This document shows, in pieces, positions 28,951 through 38,998 of a DNA stretch of 64,000 nt. Both the position numbers and the translations under genes were made by a program. Within the stretch, counting starts at the first letter, position 1, and each line of letters begins with the position of its first letter. The notes under the pieces were generated by a model that worked only from the letters and a program-made list of their open reading frames with translations, was not told the origin of the DNA and searched no databases. Origin of the DNA: Rhodospirillales bacterium BBD 1991-14 (GTDB lineage: Bacteria > Pseudomonadota > Alphaproteobacteria > Kiloniellales > Kiloniellaceae); the NCBI GenBank assembly GCA_001657395.1, contig LYSY01000001.1:558001-622000 (forward strand), in the 5' to 3' direction.

Positions 28951-29010
28951 GGCAAGGCTACAGTCATCCTCAACAAAGAAGCAATACGCCGGAAGTGCGT
29001 AAGCAGGCAA

Positions 29011-30378
29011 ATGATCGGGGAGATCAGGATGGGTAACCAACCGGACATCGCGGCCGGGCGCTTGACCGATTCCGATTACGCGGAGAACTTCAGCGACGTG
29101 CATCCGCCGCTGGACCGCAAGGCGGCGCTGATCGAGTCGAGCCGCTGCTATTTCTGTTACGACGCGCCCTGCATCGAGGCCTGCCCCACCGGCATCGATA
29201 TTCCGAGCTTCATCCGCAAGATCTCGACCGACAACGTGCGCGGCGCCGCGCAGGACATTCTGGACGAGAACATCATGGGCGGTGCCTGCGCACGGGTCTG
29301 CCCGACGGAAGTGCTCTGCCAGGAAGCCTGCGTGCGCAACACGCAGGAGCACAAGCCGGTGCAGATCGGACTGCTGCAGCGCTACGCCACCGATGCGGTG
29401 ATGGACGCCGCCGCGCACCCCTTCCAGCGTGCCGAAACGACGGGCAAGCGGGTCGCCGTGGTGGGCGCAGGGCCGGCGGGGCTTTCCTGCGCGCATCGTC
29501 TGGCGATGCACGGCCACGACGTCGTGGTCTTCGAGGCCAAGGCCAAGGCCGGCGGCCTGAATGAATACGGCATTGCCGCCTACAAGGTGCCGGAGGACTT
29601 CGCTCACCGCGAGGTGGACTTCATCCTGGAGATCGGCGGCATCGAGATCCGCAACGACCAGGCGCTCGGACGCGATATCTCCCTGGCCGACCTCAGGCGC
29701 GATTACGACGCGGTCTTTCTCGGAATGGGTCTTGGCGGCGTGCGGGCGCTGGGGCTGGAGGGTGAGGATCTGGATGGCGTTTACAACGCTGTCGATTTCA
29801 TCGCCGATCTGCGCCAGAGCGAGAACCTGGCCAGCCTGCCGGTGGGCCGCAAGGTGGTGGTGATCGGCGGCGGCAACACCGCCATCGACATTGCCGTCCA
29901 GACCAAGCGCCTGGGGGCGGAGGACGTGACCCTGGTCTACCGCCGCGGGCCGGAGGCCATGTCGGCGACCGGGCACGAACAGGAGTTCGCCCAGGTCAAC
30001 GGCGTGAAGATCAAGCACTGGGCCCAGCCGCGCGAGATTCGCGGCGCCCATGGGCATGTGACCGATGTGGTCTTCGAGTACACGCAGCTTGACGGTAACG
30101 GGCGCCTCAGCGGCACCGGCGATGCCTTCAGCGTGCCCGCCGACATGGTGTTCAAGGCCATCGGCCAGGAGATGCTGCCGCTGCCCCAGGCGAATGGGAG
30201 CAGCGCGCTTCTGGAGATGGACGGCGCCTGCATCGCGGTCAACGACGACCGCCAGACCTCGCTGCCGGATGTCTGGGCCGGCGGCGACTGCGTGGCCGTC
30301 AGTGAAGACCTGACGGTCGCCGCCGTGCAGGACGGCAAGCTGGCGGCGGAGTCCATCAATCGTTTTCTGCGGTCCTGA
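29011..30378 (+). CDS. preT: NAD-dependent dihydropyrimidine dehydrogenase subunit PreT
   Basis: Fe-S Cys motifs (CYFCYDAPCIEACPTGID; CARVCPTEVLCQEAC) plus FAD/NAD GxGxxG; GVDxx glutamate synthase-like; adjacent to preA (start may be 29029). Confidence 0.94.
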   Translation: MIGEIRMGNQPDIAAGRLTDSDYAENFSDVHPPLDRKAALIESSRCYFCYDAPCIEACPTGIDIPSFIRKISTDNVRGAAQDILDENIMGGACARVCPTEVLCQEACVRNTQEHKPVQIGLLQRYATDAVMDAAAHPFQRAETTGKRVAVVGAGPAGLSCAHRLAMHGHDVVVFEAKAKAGGLNEYGIAAYKVPEDFAHREVDFILEIGGIEIRNDQALGRDISLADLRRDYDAVFLGMGLGGVRALGLEGEDLDGVYNAVDFIADLRQSENLASLPVGRKVVVIGGGNTAIDIAVQTKRLGAEDVTLVYRRGPEAMSATGHEQEFAQVNGVKIKHWAQPREIRGAHGHVTDVVFEYTQLDGNGRLSGTGDAFSVPADMVFKAIGQEMLPLPQANGSSALLEMDGACIAVNDDRQTSLPDVWAGGDCVAVSEDLTVAAVQDGKLAAESINRFLRS

Positions 30379-30421
30379 GACGGCCGCAAGCAGGAAGGGC
30401 TGCGGCCCGGGAGGCAAGGAC

Positions 30422-31699
30422 ATGGCTGACATTCGTTGCGACATCGCCGGTGTAAAGTCCCCCAATCCCTTCTGGCTGGCCTCGGCGCCGCCGACGGACA
30501 AGGAGTACAACGTCGTCCGTGCCTTCAAGGCCGGCTGGGGCGGTGTGGTCTGGAAGACCCTGGGCGAGGACCCGCCGGTTGTGAACGTGTCCTCGCGCTA
30601 TGGCGCCATGACCTACAACGGCACCCGCATGGCCGGCTTCAACAACATCGAGCTGATCACCGACCGGCCCCTCGACGTGAACCTGCGCGAGATCAAGCAG
30701 GTGAAGCGCGACTGGCCGGACCGCGCCATGGTGGTCTCCCTGATGGTGCCCTGCGAGGAGGAGAACTGGCGCAACATCCTGAAACAGGTGGAGGAGACCG
30801 AGGCCGACGCAGTGGAACTGAACTTCGGCTGCCCCCACGGCATGTCGGAGCGCGGCATGGGCTCCGCCGTCGGCCAGGTGCCGGAGTACATCGAGATGGT
30901 GACCCGCTGGTGCAAGAAGCACAGCCGCATGCCGGTCTTCGTGAAGCTGACCCCAAACGTCACCAACGTGCTGGGGCCGGCGCGGGCGGCCAAGGCGGGC
31001 GGGGCCGATGCGGTCTCCCTGATCAACACCATCAACTCCATCATGTCGGTCGACCTCGACATCATGGCGCCGACGCCGACGGTGGGCGGCAAGGGCAGCC
31101 ACGGCGGCTACTGCGGCCCGGCGGTGAAGCCCATCGCCATGCACATGGTGGCCGAGATCGCCCGCGACCCTGAATGCGCCGGCCTGCCGATCTCTGGAAT
31201 CGGCGGCATCAGCGACTGGCGCGATGCGGCGGAGTTCATGAGCCTCGGCGCCGGCTCGGTGCAGGTCTGCACGGCGGCCATGCACAAGGGCTTCAAGATC
31301 GTCGAGGACATGATCGACGGCCTCGGCTACTGGATGGACGGCAAGGGCCATGGGACGCTGGAGGACTTCCGCGGCGCGGCGGTGCCCAACGTCACCGACT
31401 GGCAGTATCTGGACCTCAACTTCGAGACGGTCGCCAAGATCGACCAGGACCTCTGCATCCAGTGCGGCCTCTGCCACATCGCCTGCGAGGACACCTCGCA
31501 CCAGGCCATCGCGGCGCAGAAGGACAACGGGTCGCGGCGCTACGAGGTGATCGACGCCGAGTGTGTCGGCTGCAATCTCTGCATGCACGTCTGCCCGGTG
31601 GAGGGCTGCATCTCCATGGTCGAGGTGGAGAACGGCAAGGACTACATGAACTGGACCCAGGATCCGCGCAACCCGATGAACCAGAAGGCGGCGGAATAG
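30422..31699 (+). CDS. preA: NAD-dependent dihydropyrimidine dehydrogenase subunit PreA
   Basis: DHOD-like barrel (ELNFGCPHGMSERGMGSAVGQ) and C-terminal ferredoxin motifs CIQCGLCHIAC / CVGCNLCMHVCPVEGC. Confidence 0.96.
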   Translation: MADIRCDIAGVKSPNPFWLASAPPTDKEYNVVRAFKAGWGGVVWKTLGEDPPVVNVSSRYGAMTYNGTRMAGFNNIELITDRPLDVNLREIKQVKRDWPDRAMVVSLMVPCEEENWRNILKQVEETEADAVELNFGCPHGMSERGMGSAVGQVPEYIEMVTRWCKKHSRMPVFVKLTPNVTNVLGPARAAKAGGADAVSLINTINSIMSVDLDIMAPTPTVGGKGSHGGYCGPAVKPIAMHMVAEIARDPECAGLPISGIGGISDWRDAAEFMSLGAGSVQVCTAAMHKGFKIVEDMIDGLGYWMDGKGHGTLEDFRGAAVPNVTDWQYLDLNFETVAKIDQDLCIQCGLCHIACEDTSHQAIAAQKDNGSRRYEVIDAECVGCNLCMHVCPVEGCISMVEVENGKDYMNWTQDPRNPMNQKAAE

Positions 31700-31793
31700 G
31701 GCTGGGACAGTAAGCCTGGGGGCGAAGAGCACATCCGCCGGCCCGCCCGCCGGCGGCCGAACAGGGTGATGAGAGCAGGGGGGATAGACTGCG

Positions 31794-33032
31794 ATGACCT
31801 TGAAGAACCTCACGGTCAATCAGGACCGCTTGTGGGACTCCTTGATGGAGATGGCCCGGATCGGCCCCGGCGTGGCGGGCGGCAACTGCCGCCTGGCCCT
31901 GACCGACTTCGACCGCGAAGGACGCGACCTCTTCGTGCGCTGGTGCCAGGACGCGGGCTGCACCATCACTGTCGACAAGATGGGCAACATCTTTGCGCGG
32001 CGGCCGGGCAGCGACCCTTCGCTGCCGCCGGTCGCCACCGGCAGCCACCTGGACACCCAGCCGACCGGCGGCAAGTTCGACGGTGTCTTCGGGGTGCTGG
32101 CGGGCCTGGAGGTGATCCGCACCCTGAACGACAACGGCATCGAGACGGCGGCGCCTGTGGAGGTTTCGGTCTGGACCAACGAGGAAGGCTCCCGCTTCGC
32201 TCCGGCCATGGTCGCCTCCGGCGTCTTCGCCGGGGTCTTCGATCTGGACTACGGCCATTCCCGCGCCGACGTCGACGGCAAGACCATCGGCGCGGAGCTG
32301 GAGCGCATCGGCTACTTGGGCGAGGAGACGCCCGGCGAGCACCCGATGAAGGCCTTTTTCGAGGCCCACATCGAGCAGGGACCGATCCTGGAGGCGGAGG
32401 AAAAGACCATCGGTGTCGTCACCGGCGCCCAGGGCCAGCGCTGGTTCGAGGTGACGCTGACGGGGTCCGAATCGCACGCCGGGACCACGCCGATGAACCG
32501 CCGCAAGGATGCGCTGGTCGCCGCCTCCAAACTGGTGACGGCGATAAACGAGATCGCCCTGGCCCATCCGCCCCATGCCGTCACCACGGTCGGCATGATG
32601 CAGGTGAGCCCCAATTCGCGGAACACCATCCCCGGCTCGGTCTTCATGACGGTCGACCTGCGCCATCCCGATGACGAGACGCTCAGTCAAATGGAAAGCG
32701 AATTGCGCGCCGCCTGCGCCGGGATCTGCGATCCGGTGGGCGTCGAAGCGGAGATCGAGAACATCTGGTATTCGCCGCCGATCGCCTTCGACGCGGACTG
32801 TGTCGCGGCGGTGAAGAAGGCGGCGGGGGCGGCCGGCTACGGCAACATGGACATCATCTCCGGCGCCGGGCACGACGCTTGCTACATCAGCCGGGTGGCG
32901 CCCACCGCCATGATCTTCGTGCCCTGCGAGGACGGGGTCAGCCACAACGAGAGTGAATCGGCCACCCCGGAGGATCTGGCGGCGGGTTGCAACGTTCTGC
33001 TGCATGCCATGCTGGAGCGGGCTAGTGCTTGA
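31794..33032 (+). CDS. Zn-dependent M20-type hydantoinase/carbamoylase (beta-ureidopropionase candidate)
   Basis: ATGSHLDTQPTGGKFDGVFGVLAGLEVIRTLNDNGI, WTNEEGSRF, EAHIEQGPILE, SESHAGTTPMNRRKDAL. Confidence 0.93.
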   Translation: MTLKNLTVNQDRLWDSLMEMARIGPGVAGGNCRLALTDFDREGRDLFVRWCQDAGCTITVDKMGNIFARRPGSDPSLPPVATGSHLDTQPTGGKFDGVFGVLAGLEVIRTLNDNGIETAAPVEVSVWTNEEGSRFAPAMVASGVFAGVFDLDYGHSRADVDGKTIGAELERIGYLGEETPGEHPMKAFFEAHIEQGPILEAEEKTIGVVTGAQGQRWFEVTLTGSESHAGTTPMNRRKDALVAASKLVTAINEIALAHPPHAVTTVGMMQVSPNSRNTIPGSVFMTVDLRHPDDETLSQMESELRAACAGICDPVGVEAEIENIWYSPPIAFDADCVAAVKKAAGAAGYGNMDIISGAGHDACYISRVAPTAMIFVPCEDGVSHNESESATPEDLAAGCNVLLHAMLERASA

Positions 33033-33105
33033 CCTTTCCGGGCGAACAGGCCGGAATAGCGCAAAGCCCCCACAGGCAAGAGGGATGTGAGAGGGGCATG
33101 ACAGG

Positions 33106-33966
33106 ATGGCGCTAGAGGCGGCGATGCAGCAGGAAGCGGGGGCAGCGGCAAGGGAAGCGGGCGCGGAGCAGCGGGCAGAGGACCGGGTGCGGCCGGTCAT
33201 CGACGTCCAGAATCTCTCCCTGACCTTCGAGACCGCGGACGGGCCGGTCTACGCGCTTTCCGAAGTCGACCTCACCGTCAATGCCGGCGATTTCGTTTCC
33301 TTCATCGGGCCCTCCGGCTGCGGCAAGACCACCCTGCTGCGCGTGATCGCCGATCTGGAGCGCCAGACCGCGGGCACCATCAGCGTGAACGGTGTTGCGC
33401 CCCATGAGGCGCGCCAGGCCCGCGCCTACGGCTATGTTTTCCAGGCGCCCGCGCTCTATCCCTGGCGTACGGTGGAACGCAACGTCATGCTGCCGCTGGA
33501 GATCATGGGCATGAGCGGCGCCGAACGGCGCGAGCGGGCGGAGCGCTACCTGGATCTGGTGAATCTGAAGGGCTTTGAGAAGAAGTTTCCCTGGCAGCTT
33601 TCCGGCGGCATGCAGCAGCGGGTCTCCATCGCCCGGGCGTTGTCCTTCGAGCCCGACCTGCTGCTGATGGACGAGCCCTTCGGTGCCCTCGACGAGATCA
33701 CCCGCGATCACCTGAACGAGCAGTTGCTGCGCCTCTGGGAGCGCACCGGAAAGACGGTGATCTTCGTCACCCACTCGATCCCCGAGGCGGTCTTCCTGTC
33801 CTCGAAGATCGTCGTCATGTCGCCGCGCCCGGGGCGCATCATCGACGTGATCGACTGCAACCTGCCGCCGGACCGCACCCTCGACAGCCGCGAGAGCCAG
33901 GACTTCGCGGAGATCGCGCACCGGGTGCGCGAGGGGCTGCGGGCCGGGCACAGCTATGACGACTGA
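33106..33966 (+). CDS. ABC transporter ATP-binding protein (nitrate/sulfonate/pyrimidine type)
   Basis: Walker A GPSGCGKTT, signature LSGGMQQRVSIARAL, Walker B LLLMDEPF. Confidence 0.94.
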   Translation: MALEAAMQQEAGAAAREAGAEQRAEDRVRPVIDVQNLSLTFETADGPVYALSEVDLTVNAGDFVSFIGPSGCGKTTLLRVIADLERQTAGTISVNGVAPHEARQARAYGYVFQAPALYPWRTVERNVMLPLEIMGMSGAERRERAERYLDLVNLKGFEKKFPWQLSGGMQQRVSIARALSFEPDLLLMDEPFGALDEITRDHLNEQLLRLWERTGKTVIFVTHSIPEAVFLSSKIVVMSPRPGRIIDVIDCNLPPDRTLDSRESQDFAEIAHRVREGLRAGHSYDD

Positions 33967-34882
33967 GGCTCTCGGCGCTCCGCCACGACCGTCGCCCGGG
34001 CTTCTGTCCCGGATCTTCGCGGGACGCAGCGGCCCGCTGGCCGTGGTCTGCCTGGCGATCTTCGCGCTCTGGTACCTGGGAACCGTCTGGCTGAACGCAC
34101 CTCTTCTGATCGACCGCTATGAGCGGCAGGGGGAGGACTGGTCCATCACCCGCCTGGCTGAGGACGCCATGGCCATGGAGCGCCCGGTGCTGCCGGCGCC
34201 CCATCAGGTCGCGGTGGAGCTGAACAAGTCGATCTTCCAGCGCAACGTCACCTCCAAGCGCAGCCTCGTCTACCACGGCTGGGTGACCCTCTCCTCGACC
34301 CTGCTGGGCTTTGCCATGGGCACGCTGCTGGGCATCGCGCTTGCGGTCGGCATCGTCCATGTGAACACCCTGGACCGCAGCCTGCTGCCCTGGGTGATCG
34401 CCTCCCAGACCATCCCGATCCTCGCCATCGCGCCGATGATCATCGTTGTGCTTGGCAACATCGGCTTCACCGGGCTGGTGCCGAAGGCGCTTATCTCGAT
34501 GTATCTCTGCTTCTTTCCGGTGACCATCGGCATGGTGAAGGGCCTGCGCTCGCCGGACCCGCTGCAGATGGACCTGATGCGCACTTACAGCGCCAGCACG
34601 GGCCAGGTGTTCCGCAAGCTGCGCTGGCCGTCCTCGATCCCCTTCCTTTTCGCCAGCCTGAAGGTGGCCATCGCCATCTCCCTGGTCGGCGCCATCGTCG
34701 GCGAGCTTCCGACCGGCGCCTCGGCGGGCATCGGCGCGCGCCTGCTGGTGGGATCGTACTACGGCCAGACCGTGCAGATCTGGGCGGCGCTGCTCACCGC
34801 CGCGGCCATGGCGGGGCTGCTTGTCGCCGCCGTCGGCATGATCGAGCGGCTGGTGCTGCAGCGCACGGGGGCTCGGCCATGA
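33956..34882 (+). CDS. ABC transporter permease
   Basis: BPD-type inner membrane component; overlaps the ATPase gene. Confidence 0.92.
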   Translation: MTTEALGAPPRPSPGLLSRIFAGRSGPLAVVCLAIFALWYLGTVWLNAPLLIDRYERQGEDWSITRLAEDAMAMERPVLPAPHQVAVELNKSIFQRNVTSKRSLVYHGWVTLSSTLLGFAMGTLLGIALAVGIVHVNTLDRSLLPWVIASQTIPILAIAPMIIVVLGNIGFTGLVPKALISMYLCFFPVTIGMVKGLRSPDPLQMDLMRTYSASTGQVFRKLRWPSSIPFLFASLKVAIAISLVGAIVGELPTGASAGIGARLLVGSYYGQTVQIWAALLTAAAMAGLLVAAVGMIERLVLQRTGARP

Positions 34883-36039
34883 TGCGCCGGGCCTGGAAAG
34901 AAGAGGGCGCCTGTCTCCTGGCCCTTTTGTGTTTCGCCGTCTCCCTTCTTCTGCCGGTCGGTCAGGACGTGATCGGCAATGACGTATCCTGGCTTGCGGA
35001 GCCTGGACTTCTGCTTGGCCTCGGCATAACCGCCTTGGCCGCAGTGGGACAGGCGGCGCTCGCGCTGCGCGGCCTCGCCGTCGGCCTCATCTTGCTGGCT
35101 GTCTGTGTCGTCGGCGCCTGGGTGCCGCTTGCGGCCATCAGCCGCCAGTTCGCCGTTCTGGGCGCCGAAGCGCCTGTGGGTCTTCAAGGCCTCGGGGTCT
35201 GGGTCTTCGTCCTGGGGCTCGGCTTTCTGGTCTGGCGTACGCTCGGGTTGCTGTCGGAAGCCGCGGGCAAGGGGGACAGCAAAGGCTTCGCCGCGCTTCT
35301 GGTGCCCGGCCTCTTCGGCGCCTGGCTGATCTATCTCTGGCAGGTCGGTGTCACCGGCTTCGGCGTGCCGACGGTGCTGCTGCCCTCGCCGGAGCGCATC
35401 GCGGCCATCTTCATGGCCTCCACGGATACGCTGGTCGCCGACTTCTACCAGACCTTCATCAAGTCGGTACTGACCGGCTTCCTCATGGGCTGCGGCAGCG
35501 GCTTCCTGGTGGCGATCCTGGTCGACCGGGTGCCCTTCCTGCAGCGCGGCCTGCTGCCGCTCGGCAACTTCGTCTCGGCCCTGCCCATCGTGGGCGTGGC
35601 GCCGATCATGGTGATGTGGTTCGGCTTCGACTGGCAGTCCAAGGCGGCGGTCGTCGTCATCATGACCTTCTTCCCGATGCTGGTGAACACCATCACCGGT
35701 CTGCACGCCACCCAGGCGATGGAGCGCGACCTCATGCGCTCCTATGGGGCGAGCTACCTGCAGACCCTGGTTCGCGTGAGGCTGCCCAACGCCTTGCCCT
35801 TTATTTTCAACGCCCTCAAGATCAACTCCACGCTGGCGCTGATCGGCGCCATCGTGGCGGAATTCTTCGGCACGCCGATCGTCGGCATGGGCTTCCGGAT
35901 TTCCACCGAGATCGGCCGCATGAACGTGGAGATGGTCTGGGCCACCATCGCCGTGGCCGCCGTGGCCGGATCGCTGTTCTACGGGCTGCTGGCCCTGGCT
36001 GAGCGGGCCGCGACGTTCTGGCATCCCTCCTATCGATAA
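34879..36039 (+). CDS. ABC transporter permease
   Basis: 386 aa, BPD permease motif (ERDLMRSYGASYLQTLVRVRLPNALPFIFNALKI); ATGA overlap. Confidence 0.92.
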   Translation: MMRRAWKEEGACLLALLCFAVSLLLPVGQDVIGNDVSWLAEPGLLLGLGITALAAVGQAALALRGLAVGLILLAVCVVGAWVPLAAISRQFAVLGAEAPVGLQGLGVWVFVLGLGFLVWRTLGLLSEAAGKGDSKGFAALLVPGLFGAWLIYLWQVGVTGFGVPTVLLPSPERIAAIFMASTDTLVADFYQTFIKSVLTGFLMGCGSGFLVAILVDRVPFLQRGLLPLGNFVSALPIVGVAPIMVMWFGFDWQSKAAVVVIMTFFPMLVNTITGLHATQAMERDLMRSYGASYLQTLVRVRLPNALPFIFNALKINSTLALIGAIVAEFFGTPIVGMGFRISTEIGRMNVEMVWATIAVAAVAGSLFYGLLALAERAATFWHPSYR

Positions 36040-36124
36040 GGAAGGAAGACCAAGGGTTTGGGATGCGTTTAGGGAGAGAAACCTCAAGAGCAAGAAACGA
36101 GTCTCAGAGAAGAGGAGAGGCAAG

Positions 36125-37126
36125 ATGAGAAAGCTGATTTCACTGGCGGCAGGGGCGGGCCTGCTGCTGACGGCCGGTACGGCCGCAGCGGCCGACGAGG
36201 TGACGCTGCAGTTGAAGTGGGTGACCCAGGCGCAGTTCGCCGGCTACTTCGTCGCCCAGGACAAGGGCTTCTATGAAGAAGCCGGGCTCGACGTCACCAT
36301 CAAGCCGGGCGGGCCGGACATCGCCCCGCCGCAGGTGATTGCCGGCGGCGGCGCCGATGTGATCATCGACTGGATGCCCTCGGCCCTGGCGTCGCGGGAG
36401 AAGGGCGTGCCGCTGGTGAACATCGCCCAGGTCTTCAAGAAGTCGGGCATGATGCTGACCTGCCGCAAGGACAGCGGCATCACCTCGCCGGCGGACTTCA
36501 AGGGCCGCACCCTGGGGGTCTGGTTCTTCGGCAACGAGTACCCCTTCCTCTCCTGGATGGCGAAGCTCGGCCTGCCGACCGACGGCGGGCCTGAGGGCGT
36601 GACGGTCCTGAAGCAGGGCTTCAACGTCGACCCGATCCTGCAGAAGCAGGCCGATTGCGTCTCCACCATGACCTACAACGAGTACTGGCAGATCATCGAC
36701 GCCGGTCTCGGCGCCGACGACCTCATCGTCTACAAGTACGAGGACCAGGGCGTCGCAACCCTGGAGGACGGCCTCTACGTTCTGGAAGAGAACCTTCAGG
36801 ACCCGGCCTTCGTCGACAAGATGGCGCGTTTCGTGGCCGCCTCCCTGAAGGGCTGGGAGTACGCCAAGAACAATGTCGAGGAAGCCGCCGACATCGTGCT
36901 GGAGAACGACGAGACCGGCGCCCAGACCGAAAAGCACCAGCGGCGCATGATGGGCGAGATCGCCAAGCTGCTGGAAGGCTCGGCCAAGGGCCTTGGCTAT
37001 CTGGAGCCCGGCGACTACGACCGCACGGTGGACACCCTGTTGGCCAACGCCTCCACGCCGGTCATCACCAAGAAGCCGGAAGGCGCCTGGACCCATGCGG
37101 TCTGGGAAAAGGCCAACGGAATGTAA
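36125..37126 (+). CDS. ABC transporter substrate-binding protein (NMT1/THI5-like)
   Basis: Signal peptide; VTLQLKWVTQAQFAGYFVAQDKGFYEEAGLDVTIKPGGPD. Confidence 0.94.
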   Translation: MRKLISLAAGAGLLLTAGTAAAADEVTLQLKWVTQAQFAGYFVAQDKGFYEEAGLDVTIKPGGPDIAPPQVIAGGGADVIIDWMPSALASREKGVPLVNIAQVFKKSGMMLTCRKDSGITSPADFKGRTLGVWFFGNEYPFLSWMAKLGLPTDGGPEGVTVLKQGFNVDPILQKQADCVSTMTYNEYWQIIDAGLGADDLIVYKYEDQGVATLEDGLYVLEENLQDPAFVDKMARFVAASLKGWEYAKNNVEEAADIVLENDETGAQTEKHQRRMMGEIAKLLEGSAKGLGYLEPGDYDRTVDTLLANASTPVITKKPEGAWTHAVWEKANGM

Positions 37127-37151
37127 ATCCCGAAGTATAGAGGGCTGGGTT

Positions 37152-37183
37152 GGGGGAGCGCTTTGGCGCTCCCCCATTTTTCT
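37152..37183 (+). terminator. Rho-independent terminator
   Basis: GGGGGAGCGC-TTTG-GCGCTCCCCC followed by ATTTTTCT. Confidence 0.92.
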
Positions 37184-37207
37184 GCAAGAACGGTAACCGG
37201 GTCGTCG

Positions 37208-37609
37208 TCAGTCCTTCTTGACGCAGGTGACCACATCATTGACCACCTGGCAGTCCGCGGCGATCAGGCCGATCCCGCAGTTCAGGCCATCGGGTCCCGA
37301 GTTGCAGCCGGTACAGCCCCCCGGTTGACTGCAGTCGTCGCAGCAGGCGTCGAACTCCAGCTCGCCGCTCATGGGCGCCTTGAGGGACTGCGGAGCCTCG
37401 CCGCCGGGCGGCGAACGGCGCTTCAGAACGCGCTTCTTCGTGTTCTCCAACTCGGCCAGCACCGTAAACCCGGCAAGATCAACCGCGGTTGCTGCCGGTT
37501 CCAATTGCTGAAGGGAAACATCTGCGGAAACGGGTTCCGCCTGCGCGGTCACGGACAGCGCCAGAAAAAGGCACCCCAGGGCCGCGCAGATCAGGTTACG
37601 TAGGTTCAT
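37208..37609 (-). CDS. Small secreted cysteine-rich protein of unknown function
   Basis: MNLRNLICAALGCLFLALSVTAQA signal peptide; C-terminus FDACCDDCSQPGGCTGCNSGPDGLNCGIGLIAADCQVVNDVVTCVKKD (8 Cys). Confidence 0.65.
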   Translation of the reverse strand: MNLRNLICAALGCLFLALSVTAQAEPVSADVSLQQLEPAATAVDLAGFTVLAELENTKKRVLKRRSPPGGEAPQSLKAPMSGELEFDACCDDCSQPGGCTGCNSGPDGLNCGIGLIAADCQVVNDVVTCVKKD

Positions 37610-37745
37610 GGTTCGGATTCTCCTCAGTAGAGACGCCAAAGACAGGTGACGCCGCCGATGTGTCGGGAGTCCGAAACCGAAAGTTCAAGCGCCTTCAGAT
37701 CTGCGGAAGACGCGTCCGCGCATATGGCCAGGAGCGAGGCCGCCC

Positions 37746-38978
37746 TCAGAGCGCTTCGTCCAAGGCCTTGATCAGCCGCTCGATGTCTTCCGGGCTGGTG
37801 TAGTGGACGAAGGAGAGGCGCAGCACGCCGGGCTCGGGGTCGATGCCCATGGCCTGCACCAGGCGGTAGGCGTAGAAGTTGCTGACGCAGGCGGCGATCC
37901 TGTGGTGGCGCAGGCTCTCGATGACCTCCGGCGCCGGCTTGTTCTTGGGATGGATCGCCACCGTCGGCGCGCGCACGGCTGCGTCTGTCGGGCCCAGTAC
38001 CCGGATGTCGTTGCGCTGACGCAGGTGGTCGAGCAGCGGGGCCAGCAAGGCCTTTTCCTGAGCCTCCATGAGGCCGTGTACCCGCCGTCCGCGCTCCGCT
38101 TCATCGGTATCGTTGCCGTCGAAGTGATGGGCGTCGAGGGCGTCGAAGTAGTCGGCGATGCCGGCGGAGGCGGCGATCTGCGCGTGGTCGGGGCCGGCGG
38201 GCGTCAGCTTCTTCAGGATCTTGTCGGCATTGAAGAAGTGGCCCTGGTTGGGCAGGCGCTCGGCGAGGTCCCGCTTCACCGTCATCAGGCCCTGGTGCGG
38301 CCCGTAGGTTTTGTAGAGCGAGAAGAGATAGATGTCGGCGTCCAGGGCGGCCACGTCGGGAAAGCCATGCGGCGCGTAGGAGACGCCGTCCACCGCGACC
38401 ACCGCGCCGGCGGCATGGGCCTTGGCGGCGATCTCCGCCACCGGGTTCACGTGGCCGACGATGTTGGAGCAGTGGGGAAAGGCGACGAGGCGTGTCTTCT
38501 CGCTAAGGAGAGCATCCAGCGCTGCCGGATCGAGCTCGCCGCTCTCCGGGTCCACCTGCCACTCGCGCACCACGGTGCCGCTGTCCGCCAAGCGCCGCCA
38601 GGCCCCGGAGTTGGCCTCGTGGTCCTGATTGGTGACGACGATCTCGTCGCCCTCGTTCAGCATCTCGCGGAAGGCCTGGGCCAGGACGTAGGTGTTCTGG
38701 GTGGTCGAGGGGCCGAAGTGCAGCTCGTCCTCGGCGACATTCAGATAGCCGGCCAGCCGCCGTCGCGCCTCGTCCATCTCCGCCCCGGCGCGCTCGGAGG
38801 CCGGGAAGGGGCCGTAGGGTTGCACCTTGGTTTCCCGGTAGAAGCGGGTGAGACGCTCAATCACGGGAGCGCAGGCGTAGGAGCCGCCGGCGTTCTCGAA
38901 AAAGGCCCAGTCTTTCAGGGAGGGCTCGGCAAAGGCGGGAAACTGGGAGCGGACAAAGGCGAGGTCGAGCTGGGACAA
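37746..38978 (-). CDS. Class V PLP-dependent aminotransferase / cysteine desulfurase-like (VC1184-type subfamily)
   Basis: FFENAGGSYACAPV, HFGPSTTQNTYVLAQAF, VAVDGVSYAPHGFPDVAALDADIYLFSLYKTYGPHQGLM. Confidence 0.87.
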   Translation of the reverse strand: MSQLDLAFVRSQFPAFAEPSLKDWAFFENAGGSYACAPVIERLTRFYRETKVQPYGPFPASERAGAEMDEARRRLAGYLNVAEDELHFGPSTTQNTYVLAQAFREMLNEGDEIVVTNQDHEANSGAWRRLADSGTVVREWQVDPESGELDPAALDALLSEKTRLVAFPHCSNIVGHVNPVAEIAAKAHAAGAVVAVDGVSYAPHGFPDVAALDADIYLFSLYKTYGPHQGLMTVKRDLAERLPNQGHFFNADKILKKLTPAGPDHAQIAASAGIADYFDALDAHHFDGNDTDEAERGRRVHGLMEAQEKALLAPLLDHLRQRNDIRVLGPTDAAVRAPTVAIHPKNKPAPEVIESLRHHRIAACVSNFYAYRLVQAMGIDPEPGVLRLSFVHYTSPEDIERLIKALDEAL

Positions 38979-38998
38979 GGGATTTCCTCAATCAGGTA

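Noticed and set aside
33032-33106. TTGACC half-site between the M20 hydrolase and ABC ATPase genes
   Set aside because: No matching GGTCAA half at the correct spacing, so not called as a RutR-like box.
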